Shown here: piece by piece, positions 50,008 to 59,693 of the stretch
Layout of the letters: every line of letters begins with the position of its first letter
How positions within the stretch are numbered: the stretch's first letter is position 1
Made by a program: the position numbers and the translations under genes
The notes under the pieces: model-generated
The model's database searches: none
What the model was told of the DNA's origin: nothing
The model's input: only the letters and a program-made list of their open reading frames with translations
Source of the DNA: Syntrophomonas sp.
Lineage (GTDB): Bacteria; Bacillota; Syntrophomonadia; Syntrophomonadales; Syntrophomonadaceae
Assembly: GCA_016841245.1 (NCBI GenBank)
Contig: JAENZN010000001.1
Location: 220,346 to 284,345, forward strand
Direction of reading: 5' to 3'
DNA: 64,000 nucleotides

Positions 50008-50244
50008 CTAATCACCACCCATAACTGATCCTACTCCATACTTCATAAAGTGCTCATAAAGAGATTGCACTGTCTCCGGGTGGACATCAAATATTTCAGC
50101 CAGTTTTTCAATATCACAGCCTTTTTGAATGTGTTTGAGGAACTCCGCCCCATTAATACCAGCTTCACCTGCCATCTCTTCCAGTGAAGGCAGTCTGGTC
50201 CAGGGAGGAAAGGAACCTTTATTTTCATCATCTGCTTTAATCAT
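50008..50244 (-). CDS. Small helix-turn-helix-like protein
   Basis: 78 residues. The C-terminal half reads as a helix-turn-helix (DIEKLAEIFDVHPETVQSLYEHFMK). AGGAGGTGAT precedes ATG 50244. No family is known to me. It sits alone between guaB and an unknown gene and may be a small DNA-binding protein. Confidence 0.6.
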   Translation of the reverse strand: MIKADDENKGSFPPWTRLPSLEEMAGEAGINGAEFLKHIQKGCDIEKLAEIFDVHPETVQSLYEHFMKYGVGSVMGGD

Positions 50245-50391
50245 ATTGCTATCACCTCCTACACACTTTATTGTTTCTAAATACAGCCGTTAAGATACGA
50301 GCAAAAGAAAAAAGCTATGCCAGGCACAGCGTTAAATTTGGTAATATTTTTTATTTTCACCACTCACGCAGAAGTAAGCCGGCCTGATAGT

Positions 50392-50739
50392 CTAGGTGCC
50401 ATAGCGAATGAATTCAGAATTCAAAACTGTGGTACCGGGACGGTTTTCCCCATCATCACTCCGTCCCGTAATATAGAAACGAACGCTCTGGCTAAAGGCA
50501 CTGGCCTGGGCTTCCCAAATTTCCAAACTTCCTACGTCAAGATTAACGGTAACCGTCTCAAACGCTTTGAGTGAGTAACTGTTGCTAAACACCAGTTTTT
50601 TGGGAGTAAATGAAAGATCATAGAGTCGAATATCTACCTGGCGAGTGAAAGAAGTATTGTTGAGTCCCAGGATTTTAACCATACTCATGTCTGAACTGCT
50701 GGCAATCGGACCTGTGGTCCAGTTAATTTTGGTCGCCAT
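50392..50739 (-). CDS. Hypothetical beta-rich protein
   Basis: 115 residues, predicted mostly beta strands (DIRLYDLSFTPKKLVF, FETVTVNLDVGSLEIW, SVRFYITGRSDDG), with no signal peptide. ATG 50739 is used; AAAGGGTAGG lies upstream. I do not recognise it. Composition and neighbours would fit a spore or coat-associated protein, but this is only a guess. Confidence 0.55.
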   Translation of the reverse strand: MATKINWTTGPIASSSDMSMVKILGLNNTSFTRQVDIRLYDLSFTPKKLVFSNSYSLKAFETVTVNLDVGSLEIWEAQASAFSQSVRFYITGRSDDGENRPGTTVLNSEFIRYGT

Positions 50740-50939
50740 CACACACACCTACCCTTTACCTTTATTTTATTTAAGGGTTTTCCTATTTTACTGTATGTGA
50801 CAGTCTTAATTATGTTCCCATGCCGAAAATCAAGAGCAGTTCCAGCTTCACAACACCAGTATGGGCGTACAGAAGTGCCCCGGGGCATATACCCTCAGGG
50901 CAGAAGATAAACCTTGATTCTCTTTCGATTTTATTTTAA

Positions 50940-51209
50940 TCAGATTGAATTATTCTTTAGCCTCATGTGGGTACTATCCAGGTCCACTACTATGACTTCA
51001 CGTCCGATTTTTTTTACCGCATCCCATGGTATTACGAGTTTTTGCCGATCGGTCCAAAAATTAAAAGCATTTCCTCTATTCGGTAATATTATGGATACTA
51101 TCTGTCCTGATTCCTCATCTATTACCATATCTGAGTCTCCCACGGTACCCATTCTCATTCCGTCATAAATATTAACCATTTCTTTGCCTATCAGTTCATT
51201 CAGCCGCAC
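50940..51209 (-). CDS. ymxH: PRC-barrel protein YlmC/YmxH
   Basis: 89 residues with a single PRC barrel (RLNELIGKEMVNIYDGMRMGTV). GTG 51209 is chosen: AGGAGG lies 6 nt upstream and the family start is M-R-L-x-E-L. YmxH-type genes sit in the sporulation-related block next to the M16 peptidase in Bacillus. The role is poorly defined. Confidence 0.8.
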   Translation of the reverse strand: MRLNELIGKEMVNIYDGMRMGTVGDSDMVIDEESGQIVSIILPNRGNAFNFWTDRQKLVIPWDAVKKIGREVIVVDLDSTHMRLKNNSI

Positions 51210-51221
51210 CTGCATCCTCCT

Positions 51222-51659
51222 CTACACCCCGGTATGCCCAAATCCTCCTGCACCCCTCACTGTATCATCCAGAGATTCTGCTTCTATTAATTCTGCACGT
51301 TCTACACTGGTGAATATCATCTGGGCTATCCGTTCACCCTTTTTTAAAATATACTCTTTGTCCCCTAGATTTATAACTATCACCTTAATTTCCCCTCGAT
51401 AATCGGCATCTATAGTTCCGGGGGTATTTAAAAGAGTAAGACCATGATTGAGAGCCAGGCCGCTGCGTGGTCTAATTTGCGCTTCATATCCATCAGGGAT
51501 GGAGATGGCTATCCCGGTTGGCACCAGTACAATAGCTCCTGCTGCAATGGTTATATCTTCATCGTTGGCAGCATAAATGTCAATTCCCGAAGAACCCGGG
51601 GTCATATATTGGGGTAAGGGCAGGTCAGAAGAACGAAGTCTTTTTATGTATACTTTCAT
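51222..51659 (-). CDS. dut: dUTP pyrophosphatase
   Basis: 145 residues with the five dUTPase motifs: [19 protein letters not shown] (motif 2), [11 protein letters not shown] (motif 3 with the catalytic Asp), [10 protein letters not shown] and the C-terminal P-loop-like [10 protein letters not shown]. It hydrolyses dUTP to dUMP, keeping uracil out of DNA. It lies immediately upstream of the PRC-barrel gene. Confidence 0.95.
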   Translation of the reverse strand: MKVYIKRLRSSDLPLPQYMTPGSSGIDIYAANDEDITIAAGAIVLVPTGIAISIPDGYEAQIRPRSGLALNHGLTLLNTPGTIDADYRGEIKVIVINLGDKEYILKKGERIAQMIFTSVERAELIEAESLDDTVRGAGGFGHTGV

Positions 51660-51785
51660 TTATTACTCCTCTCTACAACAACTGATATCACTATTTCATA
51701 TCTAGTGCCCGCAGGGTCAGGGCAAACATAATGTTCACGCTAAGTGTTGCTATTATGTCTGTTAAAGTTGAATATATGGTTTATA

Positions 51786-53054
51786 TTAACCCCACAAATT
51801 TTTATATTGTTTTTCCACTTCTCCTAATACATCAGCAGGACCAATGGCTGCTGCTGAGATGGGTTGGCTCCCCAGCAGCTTGACCGCCAGGTCTTTTATC
51901 TGCTGTTCATTCACCTGCATTACCCGGTCGATAGCTTCTTCCGGGCTTACTATTTTATCGTACATTATTACCGATTTACCCAGTCTGCTCATACGATTCA
52001 TGACACTTTCCAAGCCCAGATACATGCTGGACTTTATCAGTCTTTGAGTTCTTTCCAGCTCTTCACTGGTGATTCCCTGGGTTACCAGGTATTCGGTTTG
52101 ACTTTGCAAAGCTTCAAAGCATTGACCTATTTTGTTTTTTCCCGTACCTATATAAATGGAATAGGCTCCGGTATCTGAGTAGTTCGAAGGATAAGAATAT
52201 ATGGAGTAAGCTAATCCCAGTTCTTCTCTTATTTTTTGAAACAGCCGGGAGCTCATACCCCCTCCGAATATGCTGTTCATAACATTCAAGATGTACCTAT
52301 TTTCATCATTATAAGATAAACCTTGAACTCCCACACATATTTGCACCTGTTCCGTATCTTTCTCCAGCAAATCTATAAAACTATGATATTGATTAGGATT
52401 GGTAGAGGGAAAATCCACCTCTAGATTGGCCTGATGCTCCAGATGCTTCTCAATCTGGTCTTTTACTTCTATGGCATTTACATTTCCTGCTACTGATATA
52501 ACCAGGTTGGATGGTACATAAGCACTTTTATAGAAGGCATAAACATCGTCCCGGCTAAAGCCTGAAACCGTGGCCAGAGTCCCCAGTATAGGTGAACCCA
52601 TGGGATGATCCAACCAGAGGCATCGGGCAAAACGGTCATGAATTAAATCATCTGGGGCATCTTCATTCATGTTGATTTCCTCTACAATAACACCTTTTTC
52701 CGTTTCAAAATCACGCAAATAAAATTTTGAATCAAAAAGCATATCAAATAGAATATCAGCTGCCTCAAAAAGGTTTTCATCCAGAATCCGGGCATATAAG
52801 CAGGTATATTCCTTAGAGGTGAAGGCATTCAACTGCCCGCCAATAACTTCAAATTTTTCAGCGATATCTCTGGCGGACAGATGCTCAGTTCCTTTAAACA
52901 GCATATGCTCAATAAAATGACTGGCACCTTTCATTCCTTCCGGTTCGTGCCTCGATCCAACTTCAATATATATCCCTATGGCCGCTGAACGAATATGGGG
53001 TATTTCTTCTACCACCAATCTTGCTCCGTTGTTGAGTTTCCAATAATTAATCAT
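51786..53054 (-). CDS. M16-family processing peptidase
   Basis: 422 residues. The inverted zinc motif HFIEHMLFKGT (HxxEH, ~50) and the distal Glu in EKGVIVEEINMNED are present, and the C-terminal half-domain is complete. It corresponds to MlpA/YmxG in the Bacillus pnp-ylxY-mlpA order. It degrades peptides. ATG 53054 is supported by a G-rich site. Confidence 0.93.
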   Translation of the reverse strand: MINYWKLNNGARLVVEEIPHIRSAAIGIYIEVGSRHEPEGMKGASHFIEHMLFKGTEHLSARDIAEKFEVIGGQLNAFTSKEYTCLYARILDENLFEAADILFDMLFDSKFYLRDFETEKGVIVEEINMNEDAPDDLIHDRFARCLWLDHPMGSPILGTLATVSGFSRDDVYAFYKSAYVPSNLVISVAGNVNAIEVKDQIEKHLEHQANLEVDFPSTNPNQYHSFIDLLEKDTEQVQICVGVQGLSYNDENRYILNVMNSIFGGGMSSRLFQKIREELGLAYSIYSYPSNYSDTGAYSIYIGTGKNKIGQCFEALQSQTEYLVTQGITSEELERTQRLIKSSMYLGLESVMNRMSRLGKSVIMYDKIVSPEEAIDRVMQVNEQQIKDLAVKLLGSQPISAAAIGPADVLGEVEKQYKNLWG

Positions 53055-53109
53055 TTAATCCCCCCGTAATCGGCATAGCTTATTATTCTTTTTTATGAGC
53101 GGTAATCCT

Positions 53110-54240
53110 TTAATAATTATAAATTTCTTTAATATAACTTATCCATCTGCTCTTTTTATCGATATTATCATGGCTGATAAGTCTGATGCTGTTATTAATT
53201 TTACCATCAACATAAACATAAAGAACACCCAGGGTCTGATTTTTGATTATTGGGGCACTAAGAAAATAATCCATCTCCACTTTTTTTTCAACATTCAAAC
53301 CTTTTTCTTCAGTACCGCACCATAGACACAAATCCTTTTCAGGATATACCTCCAGATACTCCTGACTGCCCTGCTTAATTTTTATCCGTTTGAATGGCAT
53401 ACTGCTGTCTATTATTTTGTCCCAGCTTACTTCCTGGTAACCATAATCTAATAGACGAGTACAATCTCCATTTCGATCGTTGGAATTTAGGGTTACAGCA
53501 ATCAACTGCCGGTTATCTCTTTTAGCAGATGCTACCAGACATTTTCCGGCAGCATTGGTAGTACCCGTCTTAATACCGTTAGCTCCCTGGTAGCTGTTTA
53601 ACAGCCCATTAGTATTGCTAATGGTTAATGCTTGTTGATAGCCGGGGTGTTTAAATTCAATTTGACGAGTACCTACTAACTCATTGATATAGTCTTTACT
53701 CAACAAATATCTTCCCATAACCGCTAAATCATACGCCGTGCTTACATGTTCTGCATCCGGCAATCCAGAGGCATTAACAAAGTATGTGTTTACTGCCCCG
53801 ATGGCAAAAGCTTTCTTGGACATAAGATAAGCGAAGAATCTTTCATTACCTGCCACATGCTCTGCTAATGCAACCGCAGCATCATTAGCTGACTTTAATA
53901 AAGCAGCTTTAAGCAATTCTGAGACTATTACCTCTTGTCCTTCTATCATACCTATAGTATATTCAGGAGTCCGATCACACTTCTTACTTATTGCCACGGT
54001 TTCCTCCAGACCAGCATATTCTACTGCCAGTATAGCGGTCATCATCTTGGTAGTGCTGGCCACCGGTCTTATTGTATCAGCATTATTGGCATAAATTAAT
54101 TGCCCGGTGTCGGCATCCAGAAGACAAACATATTTAGAACTAAGATAAGGCTCGGCCTGAGCCTCCTGCAATTGAAAACCACCCAGGACCAGAGCCAGTA
54201 CTGCTGCCACTACAATGATTCTATACCCATTGGTTTTCAT
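53110..54240 (-). CDS. D-alanyl-D-alanine carboxypeptidase
   Basis: 376 residues. A signal peptide (~1-30) ends near EAQAEPYL. The penicillin-fold motifs are STTKMM (SxxK, ~55), KSANDA (SxN, ~115) and IKTGTT (KTG, ~210), followed by the small C-terminal PBP5-type domain. It trims stem-peptide D-Ala in the cell wall; it is DacF-like by position. AGGTGGG lies 10 nt before ATG 54240; an upstream ATG (54264) is possible. Confidence 0.92.
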   Translation of the reverse strand: MKTNGYRIIVVAAVLALVLGGFQLQEAQAEPYLSSKYVCLLDADTGQLIYANNADTIRPVASTTKMMTAILAVEYAGLEETVAISKKCDRTPEYTIGMIEGQEVIVSELLKAALLKSANDAAVALAEHVAGNERFFAYLMSKKAFAIGAVNTYFVNASGLPDAEHVSTAYDLAVMGRYLLSKDYINELVGTRQIEFKHPGYQQALTISNTNGLLNSYQGANGIKTGTTNAAGKCLVASAKRDNRQLIAVTLNSNDRNGDCTRLLDYGYQEVSWDKIIDSSMPFKRIKIKQGSQEYLEVYPEKDLCLWCGTEEKGLNVEKKVEMDYFLSAPIIKNQTLGVLYVYVDGKINNSIRLISHDNIDKKSRWISYIKEIYNY

Positions 54241-54241
54241 A

Positions 54242-54973
54242 TTAAGATTTCCCACCTGATTCATTCAATATCCTGTCAATAGTTAACATCTCATACCCTT
54301 CCGTTTTTAGATAATTCAATAAATCAGGCAGTGCCTTTAAAGTAGGATCAGTTGGATGCATCAATATAATAGCATCATTATGAACCTTGTTGATGACCCG
54401 CTTAACTATCGTTTCGGGGCTGGGCTTCTGCCAGTCTATGGTATCAACGCTCCACATAATCAACTCATAATTAATTTCTGCAGCGGCTTTTACCATCCTC
54501 TGATTTTGTTCACCATAGGGTGGTGCAAAGAAAGCAGTCTTCTTCCCTGTAATTTGGAAAATTATTTCTTCAGCTTTCTTGATCTGTGCTTTTGCTTCCA
54601 CATCCGATAAACTGCTGAAATAAACGTGTTTATAAGCATGATTCTGAATGCTGTGCCCCGCTTCACTCATTTTTTTCAGTAACTCAGGATTCTTTTCCGC
54701 CCAGGTTCCAGTGACAAAAAACGTTACCGGGCAATCATATTTTTTAAATTCCTCCAGCATACCCGGAATATATTCCTCACCCCAATCAACATTGACACTT
54801 ATGGCAACTGCTTTCTTACCAGTATTCCCCTGATAAACAGGCTCTTTAGTACTGGTAGCGATTACTCCGGTTTGAGTGAAGTTTATTATCAGCAGAGCAA
54901 GCAAACAACCTGTGACCAGAATGCCTGCTGACAACCCCAAGAGACTTTTTTTATTGAAAAAGTATATTTTCAT
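54242..54973 (-). CDS. Sporulation-type polysaccharide deacetylase (YlxY-like)
   Basis: 243 residues. An N-terminal membrane helix (~12-32) precedes a NodB domain: SVNVDWGEEYIP, TFFVTGTWAEK, HSIQNHAYKH, FAPPYGEQN, with the catalytic Asp/His set largely present but GEE instead of the classical DDG. It probably acts on peptidoglycan during sporulation. The position directly after pnp matches ylxY. Its start overlaps the VanW gene stop by 4 nt. Confidence 0.88.
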   Translation of the reverse strand: MKIYFFNKKSLLGLSAGILVTGCLLALLIINFTQTGVIATSTKEPVYQGNTGKKAVAISVNVDWGEEYIPGMLEEFKKYDCPVTFFVTGTWAEKNPELLKKMSEAGHSIQNHAYKHVYFSSLSDVEAKAQIKKAEEIIFQITGKKTAFFAPPYGEQNQRMVKAAAEINYELIMWSVDTIDWQKPSPETIVKRVINKVHNDAIILMHPTDPTLKALPDLLNYLKTEGYEMLTIDRILNESGGKS

Positions 54974-55848
54974 CTTTCCCTCCCCAAAATATTTACCCAG
55001 ACTTTACTTCCCGCAACCCCTGCTTTAATGATAATTGGACTGTTGCGGGTATTTTTAAATCTGAGATCAAGATAACCATAACTTACAGCAGCATCCTTGC
55101 CCATGGGAACATAGTGGATAGGTTCGCTGTGCATGTGCCTCTCAATAATCTCAACTCCCGCGCTTTCAGCCGCGTTAAAAAGAGTACTGGAAACCTGGCA
55201 CACTCCCCCACCGAAATCCAACTCGCTATGTCCCAGCATAATAATGGGAGCAGGCAAATATCCTCTGGCCAGGCTTCTGGGTCCGACAACATTATTGAAT
55301 GAGAAAACCTCACCAGGCCATACAAGAGTATTATTAATAGCGTTCGCGGCCAGATTTATGTTCTTATGTCTCTCCTCACTTCCACCGACCCAGGTCTCAT
55401 AAGCTCCGATAATGTGTTTAGATGCTTCGATATCATCCCGGGTATATTCAGGGTATACCGGTATTATTATTAATTGCAGCTTATCCCCTTCCCGGGCTGA
55501 CCTGATCTGTTCTATATTATCTTCCAAGCTGATTATGCAGCCGTTTTCCTCCGATATTATTTTTCCGGTGTTTTTATCTAACCGGGGCTCACATGGCATT
55601 TTTTGGTACCTTATGGCCAGGTACTCTACATACGCTCTCACCTCCTCCGGCAGAAGTCTTCCTACATCTTCTCCATTGACAGTTACACCGGGCTTAACTC
55701 CCAATAGATAACGATCCAGGTTATCCAGCCAAGCTGTTAGAAGTGGTATGCTGATAAATAAACCTAATAATATAAGAGTTCTGCCATCAATATTTACAGA
55801 GAAAAAACCTTGTAATGTGTCCCACCCCCTTGATATCCATCTTTTTAT
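54970..55848 (-). CDS. VanW-family protein
   Basis: About 292 residues from ATA 55848. It starts MKRWISRGW, then a TM helix (LILLGLFISIPLLTAWL) and the VanW domain (PGVTVNGEDVGRL, SFNNVVGPRSLARGYLPAPII, GGGVCQVSSTLFNAAESAG). The usual TTG 55704 would delete the helix. AGGGA lies 6 nt before ATA. An alternative is ATG 55840 in another frame joined by a one-base change in the T6 run near 55810. The protein is membrane-linked; its biochemical role is unknown. Confidence 0.75.
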   Translation of the reverse strand: MKRWISRGWDTLQGFFSVNIDGRTLILLGLFISIPLLTAWLDNLDRYLLGVKPGVTVNGEDVGRLLPEEVRAYVEYLAIRYQKMPCEPRLDKNTGKIISEENGCIISLEDNIEQIRSAREGDKLQLIIIPVYPEYTRDDIEASKHIIGAYETWVGGSEERHKNINLAANAINNTLVWPGEVFSFNNVVGPRSLARGYLPAPIIMLGHSELDFGGGVCQVSSTLFNAAESAGVEIIERHMHSEPIHYVPMGKDAAVSYGYLDLRFKNTRNSPIIIKAGVAGSKVWVNILGRER

Positions 55849-55901
55849 AAATATTCCCTAAGTCATTAAGCTATTCAGAATTTTTGTATATTTAGATTTC
55901 T

Positions 55902-55982
55902 GGACATGGGGACGGTTCTCTTGTCCACCCATCCCAGGATGCAGGATGGAAAAAGGTGGACAAGAGAACCGTCCCCATGTCC
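55902..55982. repeat. 28-bp perfect palindrome (REP/MITE-like)
   Basis: 28 bases at 55902-55929 are the exact inverse complement of 55955-55982, with the core GGGGACGGTTCTCTTGTCC and an internal CATCC/GGATG hairpin. This family of palindromes is widespread in bacteria near REP-associated transposases. None is present here. It lies between pnp and the VanW gene. Confidence 0.8.
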
Positions 55983-56000
55983 ACTCCAGAAAATGCAAAT

Positions 56001-56020
56001 AAACCGAGACATCTCGGTTT
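56001..56020 (-). terminator. pnp terminator
   Basis: AAACCGAG-ACAT-CTCGGTTT is an 8-bp perfect stem. On the minus strand it is followed by ATTTGCATTTT, 32 nt after the pnp stop. Confidence 0.65.
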
Positions 56021-56052
56021 ACTTGGATATTCTTATTAATGTTTTAGCAGTT

Positions 56053-58161
56053 TTATTTGTTCTTGGCATTCAGAAGAACGGCTTTTCTGGATAAGTTAAC
56101 CCGTCCTTGTTTATCAATTTCAGTTACTTTTACCAGAATTTGATCTCCTATATCAACTACATCTTTAACTTTATTTACTCTCTCTTCAGCCAGCTGTGAT
56201 ATGTGCACCAGGCCTTCTTTGCCAGAGGTTCCCAGCACTCCCGGAATTATTTCTACAAAGGCTCCAAAATCCATTATTCTTTTCACGGTACCCATGTAGG
56301 TTTTTCCCACTTCGACTTCAGCAATAATTGAGTCAATATAGAACTTAGCCTTTTTAGCTCCTTCTTCATCCATGGACATTATATAGAGGCTGCCATCGTC
56401 TTCGATATCGATTTTACATCCGGTTTCATCTACTATTTTATGGATGGTCTTACCGCCAGGACCAATGATCTCTCTGATCCGGTCTGGATGGATCTGCATT
56501 TTGGTCAGCCGGGGAGCATAAGGAGAAAGTTCTTCATTGGGCTGGGCGATGGCTTCCATCATCTTATTCATTATGAACATTCTGCCCTCGCGAGCTTTGC
56601 CCATGGCAGCCGATACGATCTCTTTGTTAACTCCGGTTATTTTGATATCCATTTGCAGGGCGGTAACTCCCTTTTCGGTACCCGCCAGTTTAAAGTCCAT
56701 ATCTCCCAAGGCATCTTCAATACCTTGAATATCACTTAGAATGGCAAAGCCTTCTTCTCCTTTGACTAAACCCATGGCAATACCAGAGACCGGAGCCTTT
56801 ATTGGTACCCCTGCGTGCATCAGAGAAAGTGTGCTGCCGCATACGCTTCCCATAGAACTGGACCCATTTGATTCAAGTACTTCAGATACTACCCTGATGG
56901 TGTAAGGAAAATCTTGTTCATCGGGCAGAACAGCCAGCAACGCTCTTTCTGCCAGAGCACCATGGCCGATTTCTCTTCTTCCCGGACCTCTCATAGGACG
57001 AGTTTCTCCTACACTAAAAGGAGGGAAATTATAATGATGTATATACCTCTTGGTGGCTTCTATACCCAGTCCGTCCAGGCGCTGTTCCTCGCTGGCCGAA
57101 CCTAGAGTAGTGACAGATAAAACCTGGGTTTGCCCTCTGGTAAATAACCCCGAACCATGGGGACGAGCCAGATAACCTACTTCACAGCTAATAGCTCTTA
57201 TTTCATCGAGCCTTCTTCCATCTACTCTTTCACCCTGATCCAGAATTGCTTTTCTAACTATTTCTTTCATCATCTTGTCAACTATCCCTGACACTTCTTT
57301 CCCATTGTCAGGAAATATTTCGTCAAAATGTTCTTTGATATTGTCCTTGGCCTGGTCCATCTGAACTTCCCGAGACTTTTTATCCGGGTTATTTACGGCT
57401 TCTTCCAGGATATTTTGAGAATACTCTCTAACTGCTTTATCAATTTCCTCATTAGTTTCCGCGATTTTAACTTCTGATTTAGGCAATCCGATTTCTTTTA
57501 TAATAGGTTCCTGGAATGCCACTATTTTCTTAATCTCTTCATGAGCAAAGAATATGGCATCAATCATGGTTTGTTCAGGAATCTCATTAGCACTGCCTTC
57601 CACCATCATAATGGCTTCGCTGGTACCTGCTACTGCCATATGCATATCAGATTTCCCCAACTGTTCAACAGTAGGATTGATAAGTAGTTCACCATCAACC
57701 ATACCAACTATTACGGCTGCTACGGGACCCGCAAATGGAATATCAGAAACCCCTAATGCCAAGGAAGCACCGATAATTGCAGTGACATCTGGAGTATTGT
57801 CCTTATCCACTGACATCACGGTAGCTACCACATGAATATCATTTTTAAAACCTTTGGGGAATAATGGTCTTATGGGCCTATCTATCTGCCGGGCTGATAG
57901 GGTAGCTAATTCTGTAGCTCTGCCTTCTCGCTTAATAAACCCACCCGGTATTTTTCCAGCAGCATATTGCTTCTCTTCGTAATCAACGGTAAGAGGGAAA
58001 AAATCTATACCTTCCCGAGGATTTTTGGAAGCAGTTGCAGTTACCAGAACTGCAGTATCCCCATATCTTACCATGGCTGCACCACTAGCCTGTTTGGCTA
58101 CTTGCCCAATCTCAACAACTAGAGGTCTGCCAGCAACTTCTAATTCATATTTGTGAACTAT
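56053..58161 (-). CDS. pnp: Polyribonucleotide nucleotidyltransferase
   Basis: 702 residues if started at ATA 58161. Two RNase PH domains are followed by KH ([17 protein letters not shown], ~560) and S1 ([20 protein letters not shown], ~630) domains. It degrades RNA phosphorolytically. The first ATG in frame (58074) would drop the conserved [24 protein letters not shown] N-terminus. AAAGGAGG sits 8 nt before ATA, exactly where ATG is expected. It follows rpsO, the standard order. Confidence 0.92.
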   Translation of the reverse strand: MVHKYELEVAGRPLVVEIGQVAKQASGAAMVRYGDTAVLVTATASKNPREGIDFFPLTVDYEEKQYAAGKIPGGFIKREGRATELATLSARQIDRPIRPLFPKGFKNDIHVVATVMSVDKDNTPDVTAIIGASLALGVSDIPFAGPVAAVIVGMVDGELLINPTVEQLGKSDMHMAVAGTSEAIMMVEGSANEIPEQTMIDAIFFAHEEIKKIVAFQEPIIKEIGLPKSEVKIAETNEEIDKAVREYSQNILEEAVNNPDKKSREVQMDQAKDNIKEHFDEIFPDNGKEVSGIVDKMMKEIVRKAILDQGERVDGRRLDEIRAISCEVGYLARPHGSGLFTRGQTQVLSVTTLGSASEEQRLDGLGIEATKRYIHHYNFPPFSVGETRPMRGPGRREIGHGALAERALLAVLPDEQDFPYTIRVVSEVLESNGSSSMGSVCGSTLSLMHAGVPIKAPVSGIAMGLVKGEEGFAILSDIQGIEDALGDMDFKLAGTEKGVTALQMDIKITGVNKEIVSAAMGKAREGRMFIMNKMMEAIAQPNEELSPYAPRLTKMQIHPDRIREIIGPGGKTIHKIVDETGCKIDIEDDGSLYIMSMDEEGAKKAKFYIDSIIAEVEVGKTYMGTVKRIMDFGAFVEIIPGVLGTSGKEGLVHISQLAEERVNKVKDVVDIGDQILVKVTEIDKQGRVNLSRKAVLLNAKNK

Positions 58162-58193
58162 CTGAGTTTCCTCCTTTCATAATATGCATAAAT

Positions 58194-58220
58194 GTAAAGA
58201 GCGGCAAATCCGCTCTTTAC
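58194..58220 (-). promoter_or_regulatory. rpsO-pnp intercistronic hairpin
   Basis: GTAAAGAGCGG-CAAAT-CCGCTCTTTAC is an 11-bp perfect stem that includes the rpsO stop codon and lies just ahead of pnp. In other bacteria a hairpin here is a terminator or RNase III site governing pnp autoregulation; that role is inferred. Confidence 0.65.
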
Positions 58221-58486
58221 CTGCGCAATCCAAGTTTAGTAACTATGTTACGATATCTATCGAAATCTTTTTTCTTCAGATAATCTAAAAGTGCCCGTCT
58301 TTGACCAACCATTTTCAGCAAACCTCTTCTGGAATGATGGTCTTTTTTATTCATCTTTAGATGCTCATTCAGATAGTTAATTCTTTCTGTCAATATCGCA
58401 ATTTGTACTTCCGGGGATCCGGTGTCATTATCGTGTACCTGATATGTTGTTATCAGTTCTTCTTTTTTCTCGGGTGTTAATGCCAA
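58217..58486 (-). CDS. rpsO: 30S ribosomal protein S15
   Basis: 89 residues, normal for S15: [43 protein letters not shown]. It binds 16S rRNA. TTG 58486 is used: AGGAGGTGA lies 5 nt upstream and the product then begins M-A-L-T like other S15. Confidence 0.95.
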   Translation of the reverse strand: MALTPEKKEELITTYQVHDNDTGSPEVQIAILTERINYLNEHLKMNKKDHHSRRGLLKMVGQRRALLDYLKKKDFDRYRNIVTKLGLRR

Positions 58487-58678
58487 AGGTCTCACCTCCT
58501 CTTATCAATAATCGCCATAGACCAAGCTAAACGTCGGTGAATCGGTATAACCTAGCCAATGGTTCATCAAACATTTTGCCTAAACTAATCTTCTTTATTT
58601 TTACAGGCCTTCTGGTCCTGCCGCTCTCTCCAGTAGTAGCTATCTCCAGCAATCAAGGTAAATTTTAACATACGCTAT

Positions 58679-59632
58679 TTAAAATGTAAAACTGTCCACT
58701 GTACTTAGAAGAATTTTATGTGCTGCAGTCCGGTCCTCTGATATCTGTTTGACCAGCTCTTCGATTCCTGTAAATTTCATCTCATCTCTAATTTTCTCTA
58801 CAAAATGCAGCCGAAGTCTTTTCCCGTATATATTTTGATTAAAATCTATAATATGAGCCTCTATAGAGACCGGATAATCTTCATGAAAGGTCGGCTTGCT
58901 CCCAATATTTACTACCGCCATGAGTTTTTCTCCACTTAATAATGATGCAAAAGCTGCATATACACCCTTAGCAGGTTTTTGGATGCCCGTTTCGACCTTT
59001 AGATTAGCGGTGGGAAAACCTATGGCAGTTCCCCGATGTTCTTCTTCAATTATCGTGCCCTCCAGTACTGGATAATAACCCAGTAAAGCACAAGCTTTTT
59101 TTATGTCTCCGAGGTCCAGCATTTTCCTTATCCGAGTACTGGAAACTGCTGCCTGGCCAACCTCAACTGAAGGTATTATATTGACTTCAAAGCCATACTT
59201 CTGACCAAATTCTTTTAATAATTTGGGAGTTCCAACTCCCTTATGTCCAAAGGAGTAATTAAACCCCACAAAGACTTCCTGTATAGCTAATCTGCGCACT
59301 AAAAACTTCTGCACAAACTGCTCGGGAGAACATTGGGAAATTTCTCTGCTAAAAGTATTGTATATTAAAATATCTATACCCATTTTCTCCAATAATTCCG
59401 CTTTAATATCAGCAGTATTCAATAAATCCGGAGCTTTGCCCGGATTAAGTATTTGAATAGGATGGGGTTCAAATATAAAAGCTGCTGCAACACCATTATT
59501 GGATTTGGCTTTTTCGACCAGATTATTTATTAACTTCTGATGACCTTTATGTACTCCATCAAAATTACCCAAAGCAACATACATTGGTTTCGCTATTTTT
59601 GTGAAATTGTCAATTTCTCTTATTACCTGCAT
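58679..59632 (-). CDS. ribF: Riboflavin kinase / FAD synthetase
   Basis: 317 residues. The N-terminal FMN adenylyltransferase has GNFDGVHKGHQ (~23) and SSTRIRKML (~165). The C-terminal riboflavin kinase has GTAIGFPTANL (~205) and VVNIGSKPTF. It converts riboflavin to FMN and FAD. GAGGAG lies 8 nt before the ATG. Confidence 0.95.
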   Translation of the reverse strand: MQVIREIDNFTKIAKPMYVALGNFDGVHKGHQKLINNLVEKAKSNNGVAAAFIFEPHPIQILNPGKAPDLLNTADIKAELLEKMGIDILIYNTFSREISQCSPEQFVQKFLVRRLAIQEVFVGFNYSFGHKGVGTPKLLKEFGQKYGFEVNIIPSVEVGQAAVSSTRIRKMLDLGDIKKACALLGYYPVLEGTIIEEEHRGTAIGFPTANLKVETGIQKPAKGVYAAFASLLSGEKLMAVVNIGSKPTFHEDYPVSIEAHIIDFNQNIYGKRLRLHFVEKIRDEMKFTGIEELVKQISEDRTAAHKILLSTVDSFTF

Positions 59633-59693
59633 TAATAATACTCCTCATTACCAAGATTTTCAGCATAAAGGCCTGGGGACTTAAAAAAATCCT

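Noticed and set aside
50749..50939. Possible structured element around TGCCCCGGGGCA (near 50875)
   Set aside because: Only a short palindrome without further pairing or a poly-T tail; nothing more to support.
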